Positions 1 through 5,650 of a DNA stretch of 7,807 bases are shown one piece after another. The stretch is from CAZNNH01 sp964574335. GTDB taxonomy: Bacteria > Acidobacteriota > Vicinamibacteria > Fen-336. Under the pieces are notes generated by a model. That model saw only the letters and a list, made by a program, of their open reading frames with translations, did no database searches and was not told the DNA's origin. Within the stretch, counting starts at the first letter, position 1. Each line of letters begins with the position of its first letter. The translations under genes were made by a program, and so were the position numbers. The stretch is from positions 1 to 7,807 of the forward strand of contig CAZNNH010000236.1 in the NCBI GenBank assembly GCA_964574335.1, written 5' to 3'.

Positions 1-75
1 GGGTCCGGGGGATCGGGGGGCGGGAGCCCCCCGCTCGATAGCGGCGACCGAATCTACTTCGGGCGCCGCGTATAG
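1..75 (+). CDS. Possible 3' end of an upstream gene (partial)
   Basis: Frame 1 is open from the window edge to a TAG at 73-75 and gives 24 codons. The peptide is glycine/serine-rich and ends in SGDRIYFGRRV. About 20 of the 24 third positions are G or C, better than frame 2, which has about 8 A/T third positions; this fits a genuine C-terminus in this GC-rich genome. The stop lies 9 nt before the GTG start of the next gene, in the same frame, which would make a tight operon. The product cannot be identified from so few residues. The stretch could instead be non-coding leader. Confidence 0.35.
   Translation, partial: GSGGSGGGSPPLDSGDRIYFGRRV
14..33. other. Perfect 8-bp hairpin with GGGA tetraloop
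   Basis: CGGGGGGC (14-21) is followed by GGGA (22-25) and its exact reverse complement GCCCCCCG (26-33). The loop fits the GNRA pattern. No T-run follows, so this is not a standard intrinsic terminator. It sits inside the possible upstream coding tail, where it would encode the glycine-rich stretch. It may simply reflect G/C-rich codon use, or it may be an attenuating structure before the B3/B4 gene. Confidence 0.35.
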
Positions 76-78
76 AAT
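71..78 (+). promoter_or_regulatory. Possible -10 element for a leaderless B3/B4 transcript
   Basis: TATAGAAT is the only AT-rich octamer in the first 150 bases and contains TAGAAT (73-78), close to the TATAAT consensus. It ends 6 nt before the GTG start, so transcription would begin at or next to the start codon, matching the lack of a ribosome binding site. No good -35 hexamer is present at 16-18 nt. The octamer also overlaps the putative upstream stop codon, so this is a weak call. Confidence 0.25.
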
Positions 79-84
79 GCCGGG

Positions 85-759
85 GTGGTCCCCACCCTCT
101 CGATCGCGGCTCCTCTCGTCGGCAAGGTTCGCCTCGGCGTCCTCGGCCTCGAGGGCGTCACGGTCCGCGAGCGCGATGCCGCGCTCGAAGAGGAGGTCGC
201 GGCCGAGTGCGCGCGGCTGCGGGGTCTTCACCAGGGCCGCAGCAGCGGTGAGGTCCCCGGGGTGGGGCCGGCCCGGTCGCTGTACCGTGGCCTCGGCATC
301 GATCCCACCAAGACGCGCCCGTCGAACGAGGCGCTGCTGCGTCGCGCCCTCAAAGGAGAGGCGCTCGTTCGCGTCAACACCCTGGTCGACGCCCTCAACC
401 GCTGCTCGCTCAGCCAGCAGCTCCCCTACGGCCTCTACGATCGGGACCAGGTGCGCGGCGTCGTCGTGCTCCGAGCCGGCCAACCCGGCGAGTCCTACGA
501 GGGGATCCGCAAGGGGCCGGTGAACCTGGCCGGACGACCGGTGCTGGCGGACGATCTGGGACCGTTTGGCAACCCCACCTCCGACTCGGCACGCACCCAG
601 ATCCGGCTTTCGACCACGAGCGTGCTGGTGATCGCCTTCGCGCCGCCGAGCCTGCCGCTGGCCGAGCTGGAGCGAGCGCTCGACGACACCGAGGCCACCC
701 TGACACGCCACTGCGGCGGCGCGGCGAGCCCGCGTCACATCCTGCCGCCGTCGCCGTGA
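85..759 (+). CDS. Stand-alone B3/B4 (PheRS-beta editing-like) domain protein
   Basis: A 224-residue protein of the B3/4 family (COG3382 type). This is the domain that in the phenylalanyl-tRNA synthetase beta chain forms the editing module. Free-standing copies are common in bacteria and are presumed, mostly without proof, to act on mischarged aminoacyl-tRNA or related small molecules in the cytoplasm. Family hallmarks are visible in order: GPARSLYRGLGIDP (61-74), RPSNEALLRRALKGE (78-92), VNTLVDALNRCSLSQQLPYG (97-116), then YDRDQVRG (118-125), an acidic LADD stretch near 154-157, and a closing beta segment near 175-185. The length is normal for the family. GTG at 85 is chosen because an in-frame TAG at 73-75 leaves no earlier start; no Shine-Dalgarno is visible, so translation may be coupled to upstream translation or leaderless. 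The last codons overlap the helicase start by 4 nt (GTGA), implying co-transcription. The family call is firm; the substrate is unknown. Confidence 0.85.
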   Translation: MVPTLSIAAPLVGKVRLGVLGLEGVTVRERDAALEEEVAAECARLRGLHQGRSSGEVPGVGPARSLYRGLGIDPTKTRPSNEALLRRALKGEALVRVNTLVDALNRCSLSQQLPYGLYDRDQVRGVVVLRAGQPGESYEGIRKGPVNLAGRPVLADDLGPFGNPTSDSARTQIRLSTTSVLVIAFAPPSLPLAELERALDDTEATLTRHCGGAASPRHILPPSP

Positions 760-3713
760 GCACGGCTGGACCGGGGGGCCCCTCGCTCGACGACGGATCC
801 CCGGGGCGGATCCTCGAGGGGCTGCTGCCCGCCCAGCGAGAGGCGGTCCTCCACGGCGCCGGGCCGCTGATGATCATCGCCGGGGCCGGCACCGGCAAGA
901 CCACGGTCCTGACCCGACGGATCGCCCACCTGATCGCCTCCAAGCGGGCGACGCCGGAGCAGATCCTGGCCCTCACCTTCACCGACAAGGCGGCGGCGGA
1001 GATGGCGGAGCGGGTCGACCAGCTGATCCCCTACGGCTACGCCGAGACCCGGATCGCCACCTTTCATGCCTTCGGCGACCACGTCCTTCGGGAGCAGGCG
1101 CTGGAGGCCGGCCTCGATCCTCGTTTCCGGGTGCTGACCAGGCCCGAGCAGATCATCTTCCTGCGCGAGCGGCTGTTCCAGCTCCCGCTGAAACGCTTCC
1201 GTCCCCTCGGTGATCCCACCCGGCACCTCGGTGCCCTGGTCTCGCTGGTGAGCCGGGCCAAGGACGAGGACGTCTCGCCCCAGCAGTACCAGGAGTACGC
1301 GACCTCCCTTCTGGCCTCGGCCCAGGACGATGCCGAGCGCGACGCGGCCGAGCGGCACCTGGAGCTCGGCCGCTTCTACGAGGCCCATCAGCGGCTGCTC
1401 GGCGAGGCGGGCCTGATCGACTTCGGCGACCAGATCTTCCGGCCGCTCGCCCTGCTCCGATCACGGCCGGCCTTGGTCGAGGCGCTACGTGAGCGATACC
1501 GGTACGTGCTGGTCGACGAGTTCCAGGACACCAACCACGCCCAGCTCGAGCTGCTGCAGCTCCTGGCCAGCGGTCCCGAGGCCAACATCACCGTGGTCGG
1601 TGACGACGACCAGGCGATCTACCGCTGGCGTGGCGCCGCCTCCGCCAACCTGCTGGCCTTTCGCGAGCGCTTCCCTGCGGCCCGACAGCTCGTGCTCCGG
1701 GACAACCACCGCTCAACCCAGCCGATCCTGGACGCAGCGTCCCGGCTGATCGAGTACAACAACCCCCATCGCCTGGAGGTGATCGCCGGTGTCGACAAGC
1801 GGCTGCGCTCGTCGCGTCGGGAAGGACCCCCGCCCCGGCACCTCCACTTCGACACCGTCTCGGCGGAAGCGGACGGTGTGGCGGGGCGGGTCGCCGAATG
1901 GCTGGGAGAGGGCTACCGGCCGCGGGACGTGGCGCTGCTGGTGCGCAGCAACGCCGACGCCGACCCCTACCTGCGGGCGCTCAACGTGGCCGGGATCCCG
2001 CACCGCTTCAGCGGCAGCCGAGGCCTCTACGCTCGCGAGGAGGTCCGGCTGTTGGTCTGCCTGCTGCGGGTGCTGGCCAACCCCGACGACTCGGTCTCGC
2101 TCTTCTACCTGGCCGCCTCGGAGCTGTACCAGGTCCCGGAGCTCGAGCTGCTGCGGCTGAACCGGTTCGCCTCCCGCAAGAGCCGGCCCCTCTTGGAGGT
2201 GATGCGCGGGCTCCCCACGAACGAGGATCTGGTGAGCGTGGGGGGAGAGGCGCGTGTCGCGTGCGAGCGGCTGCTGAAAGACATCGGCGAGGCGGCCTCC
2301 GACGTGGCGCAGAGGCGGACCGGAGAGCTGCTGTACCGGTATCTGCAGTCGTCCGGGTGGCTGGGACGTCTGGCTCGGGAGGGGAACGCCGCGGCGGAGG
2401 CGAAGGTCAAGAACATCGCCCGCTTCTTCGAGCTGGTGAAGGCGTACGGGGAGATCGCCGAGCACGACCGGGTGCCGGCCTTCGTCGAGCACCTGGGGCT
2501 GCTGCGCGAGGCGGGGGACGACCCGGCGGTGGCCGAGGCCGATCCCGACGAGGACGCGGTGAGCGTGCTCACCGTGCACAAGGCCAAGGGGCTCGAGTTC
2601 CCGGTGGTGGTGCTTCTGGGCTGCGCGGAGGGGAAGTTCCCGGTGCCGAGGCGGAGCGAGCCGCTGGAGCTGCCGGTTGCGCTGCTCCGGGCGGCCCAGC
2701 CCCGAGGCGACGCGCAGCTCCAGGAGGAGCGTCGCCTGTTCTACGTGGCGATGACCCGGGCCAAGGAGCGGTTGCTGCTGACCTCGGCCGCCGACTACGG
2801 CACCGCCCGGGCCCGCAAGGTCTCTCGCTTCGTGGTCGAGGCCCTCGACCTGCCGGCGCCGTTCCCGGTGCCGCGCCGCAGCCAGGCCCTCGAGGCCCTG
2901 GCCCGCCACCAGGCGCCGCCCGAGCCGCCCCCGCCGCGGACGGCGGCGCTGCCGGAGGGAGCGCTGCTTTACCTGTCGTTCCGCCAGATCGACGACTTCC
3001 AGACTTGCCCGCTCAAGTACAAGTACGTCCACCGGCTGCGGGTGCCGCTCCTCGCCCACCACCGGGTCGTGTTCGGCAGCGCGGTGCACAAGGCGGTGCA
3101 GCAGATGTTCCGGGCCCGGATCGAGTCACGCCCGTTCTCGGCCGCCGACCTGGTGGCGGCGCTGCGGGAGGCCTGGGTCTCGGAGGGGTTCTTGTCCCGC
3201 GAGCACGAGGAGCGGAGCCTTTCGGCGGGGGAGGAAATGCTGCGCCGCTTCCACGCCGAGGAGGGCCGGGAGCCGTGGACCCCCACCGGCGTCGAGGAGG
3301 AGTGGAGCTTCCTGCTGGAGCGGACCCGGGTCCGGGGTCGGTTCGATCTGGTGGTGGAGCGGGAGGGACACGTCACCCTGCTGGACTTCAAGACCGGAGC
3401 GGTATACGAGCCGAAGGAGGCGGAGCGCCGGGCCAGGGAGAGCCTGCAGCTCGACATCTACGCCCTGGCCCACCTCGAGAACCGCGGCCGGCTCCCGGAC
3501 CGGGTGGAGCTGCGCTTCCTGGAGTCCGGTCTGGCCGGGGGCAAGCGACCCACCCTCGAGGAGGCCGCGGCCACGCGGACCCTGATCCTGGGGGTGGCCG
3601 AAGGCATCCGGCGCGGCGAGCTGGCGGCGCGCCCCTCGTACCTCGCCTGCAGCCAGTGCGCGTTCCGCGACATCTGCCCTCACACCGAGAGCCCCGCCCC
3701 GCCGGACGGCTGA
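756..3713 (+). CDS. UvrD/PcrA-type helicase fused to Fe-S PD-(D/E)XK nuclease
   Basis: A 985-residue superfamily 1A DNA helicase-nuclease, expected to unwind and resect DNA ends in recombinational repair. Motor motifs: Q27, Walker A AGAGTGKT (42-49, K48), Ia LTFTDKAAAEM (73-83), Walker B VDEFQDT (253-259, D254/E255), III GDDDQAIYRWRG (282-293), IV DNHRS (316-320), V TVHKAKGLE (606-614), VI YVAMTRAKE (663-671). The C-terminal domain has the RecB/AddB nuclease residues H778 (GSAVH), D864 (GRFDLV), D877 and K879 (LLDFKTG) and Q898/Y902 (LQLDIY). Cys751 pairs with C-terminal Cys965, Cys968 and Cys974, the AddB/AdnAB-type 4Fe-4S clamp around the nuclease. All key residues are intact. The GTG start overlaps the B3/B4 stop (GTGA), implying translational coupling; no Shine-Dalgarno is seen. 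The architecture resembles AdnA/AdnB subunits or UvrD-nuclease fusions, but no partner subunit lies in this window. It is not canonical UvrD or PcrA, which lack the nuclease. Confidence 0.93.
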   Translation: MSTAGPGGPSLDDGSPGRILEGLLPAQREAVLHGAGPLMIIAGAGTGKTTVLTRRIAHLIASKRATPEQILALTFTDKAAAEMAERVDQLIPYGYAETRIATFHAFGDHVLREQALEAGLDPRFRVLTRPEQIIFLRERLFQLPLKRFRPLGDPTRHLGALVSLVSRAKDEDVSPQQYQEYATSLLASAQDDAERDAAERHLELGRFYEAHQRLLGEAGLIDFGDQIFRPLALLRSRPALVEALRERYRYVLVDEFQDTNHAQLELLQLLASGPEANITVVGDDDQAIYRWRGAASANLLAFRERFPAARQLVLRDNHRSTQPILDAASRLIEYNNPHRLEVIAGVDKRLRSSRREGPPPRHLHFDTVSAEADGVAGRVAEWLGEGYRPRDVALLVRSNADADPYLRALNVAGIPHRFSGSRGLYAREEVRLLVCLLRVLANPDDSVSLFYLAASELYQVPELELLRLNRFASRKSRPLLEVMRGLPTNEDLVSVGGEARVACERLLKDIGEAASDVAQRRTGELLYRYLQSSGWLGRLAREGNAAAEAKVKNIARFFELVKAYGEIAEHDRVPAFVEHLGLLREAGDDPAVAEADPDEDAVSVLTVHKAKGLEFPVVVLLGCAEGKFPVPRRSEPLELPVALLRAAQPRGDAQLQEERRLFYVAMTRAKERLLLTSAADYGTARARKVSRFVVEALDLPAPFPVPRRSQALEALARHQAPPEPPPPRTAALPEGALLYLSFRQIDDFQTCPLKYKYVHRLRVPLLAHHRVVFGSAVHKAVQQMFRARIESRPFSAADLVAALREAWVSEGFLSREHEERSLSAGEEMLRRFHAEEGREPWTPTGVEEEWSFLLERTRVRGRFDLVVEREGHVTLLDFKTGAVYEPKEAERRARESLQLDIYALAHLENRGRLPDRVELRFLESGLAGGKRPTLEEAAATRTLILGVAEGIRRGELAARPSYLACSQCAFRDICPHTESPAPPDG

Positions 3714-3722
3714 GGCCGCCCC
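3698..3722 (+). repeat. Left copy of 25-bp imperfect direct repeat flanking vapBC
   Basis: This segment holds the last codons of the helicase (reading PPDG then stop) and a few following bases. It matches 4528-4552 at 22 of 25 positions, with the 12-mer GACGGCTGAGGC identical (3705-3716 and 4535-4546). The copies are offset by 830 bp and bracket the whole vapBC module. This copy is the functional gene end. Confidence 0.5.
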
Positions 3723-3756
3723 GGGCTTCTCGGGGGGGGCGTGATGTGCCTCAGCC
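3708..3756. terminator. Nested hairpin over the helicase stop codon
   Basis: GGCTGAGGC (3708-3716) contains the helicase TGA and has a perfect 9-bp reverse complement GCCTCAGCC at 3748-3756. Inside it a second stem forms between GCCCCG (3718-3723) and the C plus G-run (3731-3736), with 5 clear pairs. The position, between convergent genes, fits a terminator that could serve the helicase and, read on the other strand, vapC. There is no T-tract, so it would have to act as a GC-rich or Rho-assisted terminator, or as a 3'-end stabiliser. Confidence 0.5.
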
Positions 3757-3798
3757 CCGGGACGGAGCGACCCGGGCGGTGGGACGCCGCGGGCGAGT

Positions 3799-4200
3799 CT
3801 ACCGGCGCCAATTGGCGACGCTCAAGCCCTTCACCCGACGGAACTCGGCCGCGTTGTCGGTGACGAGGGTGAGCCGGCGGGACAGGGCGTGAGCAGCGAT
3901 CAGCATGTCGTTCGGTCCGATCGGCGTGCCACCCTCCTCGAGTCGAGCGCGAATCCGGCCGTACGCAGCAGCGGCCGCAACGTCGAAGTCGAGGATCTCG
4001 ACCTCCTCGACGAAGGCATCGATGCGTTTGTGGTTCGTACGGCGTCGGGCACTGTGGTCGGCCCCATAGCGTAGCTCCGCGACCACGACTGCGCTCGAGA
4101 ACAGCTTGTCGGGTGAGGACGCCTGAATACGTGCGATGACGTTCGGGTATCGTCCTGTGAAGTAGTCGACGCAGACGTTCGTGTCGAGAAGGAACCCCAT
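3799..4200 (-). CDS. vapC: VapC-type PIN-domain ribonuclease toxin
   Basis: A 133-residue PIN-domain protein, the toxin of a type II VapBC pair. It is a metal-dependent endoribonuclease whose relatives cut tRNA or rRNA and stop translation when freed from antitoxin. The acidic catalytic set is complete: D6 in LLDTN, E42 in VVVAELRYG, D98 in GPNDMLIAAHA and D115 in LVTDN. Size and motif spacing are typical of the VapC/FitB group, so the toxin looks active. Its ATG lies 3 nt after the antitoxin stop with no clear Shine-Dalgarno, pointing to translational coupling to vapB. The gene converges on the helicase across an 85-nt gap. The one line I counted through it is about 60% GC, lower than the helicase, which suggests it was acquired. 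The RNA target cannot be told from sequence. Confidence 0.93.
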   Translation of the reverse strand: MGFLLDTNVCVDYFTGRYPNVIARIQASSPDKLFSSAVVVAELRYGADHSARRRTNHKRIDAFVEEVEILDFDVAAAAAYGRIRARLEEGGTPIGPNDMLIAAHALSRRLTLVTDNAAEFRRVKGLSVANWRR

Positions 4201-4203
4201 GGC

Positions 4204-4440
4204 TCAGTCGAGCTGGGGGCCTTCGTCGACGCCGAGAGGCTCGTCCGGGTACGGGAAGTCCCCCGCCGAGCCGGCGAGGTCCAGGAATCGTCGGCTGAAG
4301 GCGGCCCGCGGAGCCTCCAGCACCACGCGCCTGCCCTCGCGTTTGATGAGCACCTCCGTCTGCCCCTGGAACCGGTAGGCCCGCGGGAGCCTCACTGCCT
4401 GGCTCCCGCCGGTCTTGAAGAGCTTCGCCCGGTCTGCCAT
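4204..4440 (-). CDS. vapB: VapB antitoxin, AbrB/MazE (SpoVT-AbrB) type
   Basis: A 78-residue antitoxin. The N-terminal half is a swapped-hairpin AbrB/MazE DNA-binding domain with the diagnostic LFKTGGSQAVRLPRAYRF stretch (7-24) and a following beta hairpin (VLIKREGRRVVLEAP, 30-44). The C-terminal tail (FLDLAGSAGDFPYPDEP, 52-68) resembles the toxin-wrapping tail of COG4456-type VapB/VagC proteins. It should bind VapC, block its active site, and repress the operon. The ATG at 4440 is set by a strong ribosome binding site, GGAGGT (4450-4445 on this strand), 4 nt before the start. The frame stays open far upstream, but that part overlaps rmuC and is not coding. It is the first gene of the vapBC operon. 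Confidence 0.92.
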   Translation of the reverse strand: MADRAKLFKTGGSQAVRLPRAYRFQGQTEVLIKREGRRVVLEAPRAAFSRRFLDLAGSAGDFPYPDEPLGVDEGPQLD

Positions 4441-4442
4441 TG

Positions 4443-4453
4443 CCACCTCCCCC
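4443..4453 (-). promoter_or_regulatory. vapB ribosome binding site
   Basis: On the reverse strand the 11 bases read GGGGGAGGTGG, with the core GGAGGT ending 4 nt before the vapB ATG. This fixes the vapB start at 4440 and rejects the much longer upstream extension of the same frame. Confidence 0.85.
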
Positions 4454-4457
4454 GACG

Positions 4458-4483
4458 AGTATATACGATGTGTAGGTATACGA
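4458..4483. promoter_or_regulatory. vapBC promoter/operator-like region
   Basis: This is the most AT-rich stretch of the rmuC-vapB gap. It contains two TATACGA direct repeats (4462-4468 and 4477-4483, 15 bp apart) and two palindromes, GTATATAC (4459-4466) and GTATAC (4476-4481). On the reverse strand TATACT (4463-4458) matches the -10 consensus at 5 of 6 positions and lies at a suitable distance before the vapB ribosome binding site. Repeated or palindromic sites overlapping the promoter are typical of VapB autorepression. The -35 element is weak. Confidence 0.5.
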
Positions 4484-4527
4484 CTGGCGCATCGGCTGGC
4501 CGGGCGATCCGCGCGACGCCGGCCTCG

Positions 4528-4552
4528 CCCGCCCGACGGCTGAGGCTGCGCC
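4528..4552 (+). repeat. Right copy of direct repeat: relic of helicase 3' end
   Basis: It matches 3698-3722 at 22 of 25 positions. Read in the corresponding frame it still encodes PPDG followed by TGA, like the end of the helicase, but no helicase coding precedes it. This supports its being a duplicated gene end left beyond the vapBC module rather than a random match. Confidence 0.5.
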
Positions 4553-4562
4553 ATTGCGCCGG

Positions 4563-4569
4563 ACCTCCT
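4563..4569 (+). promoter_or_regulatory. Possible anti-Shine-Dalgarno in the rmuC leader
   Basis: ACCTCCT here is an exact 7-nt complement of AGGAGGT at 4613-4619, the rmuC ribosome binding site. It lies in the loop of a small hairpin (CCGGA 4559-4563 with TCCGG 4569-4573). If the rmuC transcript starts upstream, the pairing could hide the ribosome binding site. Such matches also arise by chance, and no further pairing extends it. Confidence 0.25.
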
Positions 4570-4612
4570 CCGGCACCGGTTCGTGCCAACCTGCGACTCA
4601 GGTCTTCCCAGT

Positions 4613-4620
4613 AGGAGGTG
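4613..4620 (+). promoter_or_regulatory. rmuC ribosome binding site
   Basis: AGGAGGTG is a near-perfect Shine-Dalgarno. The core AGGAGG (4613-4618) ends 6 nt before TTG at 4625. It decides the rmuC start against the in-frame GTG at 4583, which has no such site. Confidence 0.85.
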
Positions 4621-4624
4621 CGGG

Positions 4625-5626
4625 TTGGAGCTTCTCGGAGGGGCCGTGATCTTGGCGCTGTGCCTGGTGGTCCTGGCGCTGCTGCTGCGCTCGCGCCTCG
4701 ACGCGCCCGAGGCGCTGGTGCGGCAGCTCGCCGCCCTCCAGGCGGAGCTGCAGCGGGTCTCGCTGGCCCAGGTCGCGCTTCGTGACGGCCTCCATGGGAT
4801 GCGCGAGGCGGCGGTCCGTGATCTGAGCCAGGCGACCCAGGGGATTCGCGGCGAGCTGGGGCTGGCGCAGCGGGCGCTGGCCGCGGTGAAGGCGCTCGAG
4901 GAGGGACGGGCGCGGGAGGCACAGCGGGCGGCGGAGAGCCTCCGCCGACTGGAGGCGGTGGTGGCGGGCTCGTCCTCGCGAGGCGCCTTCGGAGAGAACA
5001 TCCTGGCCCGCGCGTTCGCGCAGCTCCCGCCCGATCTGGTCGAGACGAACGTCGCGTTCGGAAGCCGGGTGGTCGAGTACGCGCTGCGCCTTCCGGTTGG
5101 GGGCCTGGTCCCGATCGACAGCAAGTGGACGGTGGCCTCGGTTCTCGAGGAGCTGGCGTCAGCCGAGGACCCAGCGGAGCGGCGTCGGCTCTGCGACCAG
5201 GTGCTGCGCGACCTGCGCCTCCGCATCCGCGAGGTGGCCCGCTACCTGGACCCGGAGCGGACGCCGCTGCTGGCGCTGCTCGCCCTGCCGGATGCGGTCT
5301 ACTGGGCCTCGGCCGAGGCCCACGCCGACGGCTATCGGCAGGGCGTCATCGTGGTCCCCTACTCGCTCGCTCTGCCTTTCGTCCTGGCCCTGTACCGGCT
5401 GTCGCTGCGGTTCGGCACGGTCGACGATCACGAGGCGCTGGCCGGACGGCTGCGCGGCCTGGTCGAGGCGCTGCGTTGCGCGGACGAGGAGATCGAGGGC
5501 CGGCTCTCGCGAGGGCTGGTCCTGGCCGGCAACGCCCGCGATGCGGTCCGCAGCCACCTGGCCGAGGCGCGCGGGGCCGCCGACCGGGTCCTGGCGGCCG
5601 CCGAGCGGGAGCCGGAAAGATGCTAA
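4625..5626 (+). CDS. rmuC: RmuC-family DNA recombination protein
   Basis: A 333-residue RmuC homologue. In E. coli, loss of RmuC changes inverted-repeat recombination, and the domain is predicted to have a PD-(D/E)XK nuclease-like fold; its biochemistry is poorly defined. Order of parts: one N-terminal membrane segment (about residues 5-21), a charged helical, probably coiled-coil region (about 25-115), then the RmuC core with GAFGEN (120-125, E124), LPVGGLVPIDSKW (to W168, with D165 and K167), ARYLDPERTPLLALLALPDA and the VPYSLALPFVLALYRL stretch. It is shorter than typical RmuC proteins of about 400-475 residues, mostly in the coiled coil. The TTG start is chosen for its strong ribosome binding site and because the hydrophobic segment follows at once. 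It is on the helicase strand, separated from it by the inserted vapBC module, and lies 24 nt before the phd-like gene. Confidence 0.87.
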   Translation: MELLGGAVILALCLVVLALLLRSRLDAPEALVRQLAALQAELQRVSLAQVALRDGLHGMREAAVRDLSQATQGIRGELGLAQRALAAVKALEEGRAREAQRAAESLRRLEAVVAGSSSRGAFGENILARAFAQLPPDLVETNVAFGSRVVEYALRLPVGGLVPIDSKWTVASVLEELASAEDPAERRRLCDQVLRDLRLRIREVARYLDPERTPLLALLALPDAVYWASAEAHADGYRQGVIVVPYSLALPFVLALYRLSLRFGTVDDHEALAGRLRGLVEALRCADEEIEGRLSRGLVLAGNARDAVRSHLAEARGAADRVLAAAEREPERC

Positions 5627-5650
5627 TGGGTTGGCAACGCTGGAGGGGCG

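Noticed and set aside
1713..3089. Long reverse-strand open frame (458 codons)
   Set aside because: It is antisense to the helicase, is rich in Arg/His/Pro/Gln with no fold signature, and the forward frame has all catalytic motifs. It is a typical GC-rich shadow.
756..3713. Calling the helicase UvrD, PcrA or RecB outright
   Set aside because: The C-terminal Fe-S nuclease excludes plain UvrD/PcrA, and the small 1B/2B regions and four-cysteine clamp fit AddB/AdnAB-type fusions rather than RecB; no gene symbol is safe.
3732..3739. Run of eight G as a possible sequencing error or phase-variable tract
   Set aside because: It is intergenic, so slippage would not change a product, and it is explained as part of the terminator-like hairpin.
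1898..3892. Long forward open frame (664 codons) in another phase
   Set aside because: It is Ala/Gly/Arg-rich low-complexity translation of the helicase in the wrong phase, with no family motif.
3680..4576. Reverse frame of 298 codons covering vapBC
   Set aside because: It is out of phase with both VapC and VapB, whose residues and ribosome binding site are clear.
4441..5226. Upstream extension of the vapB frame
   Set aside because: This part is antisense to rmuC and Ser/Arg-rich; the strong ribosome binding site places the true VapB start at 4440.
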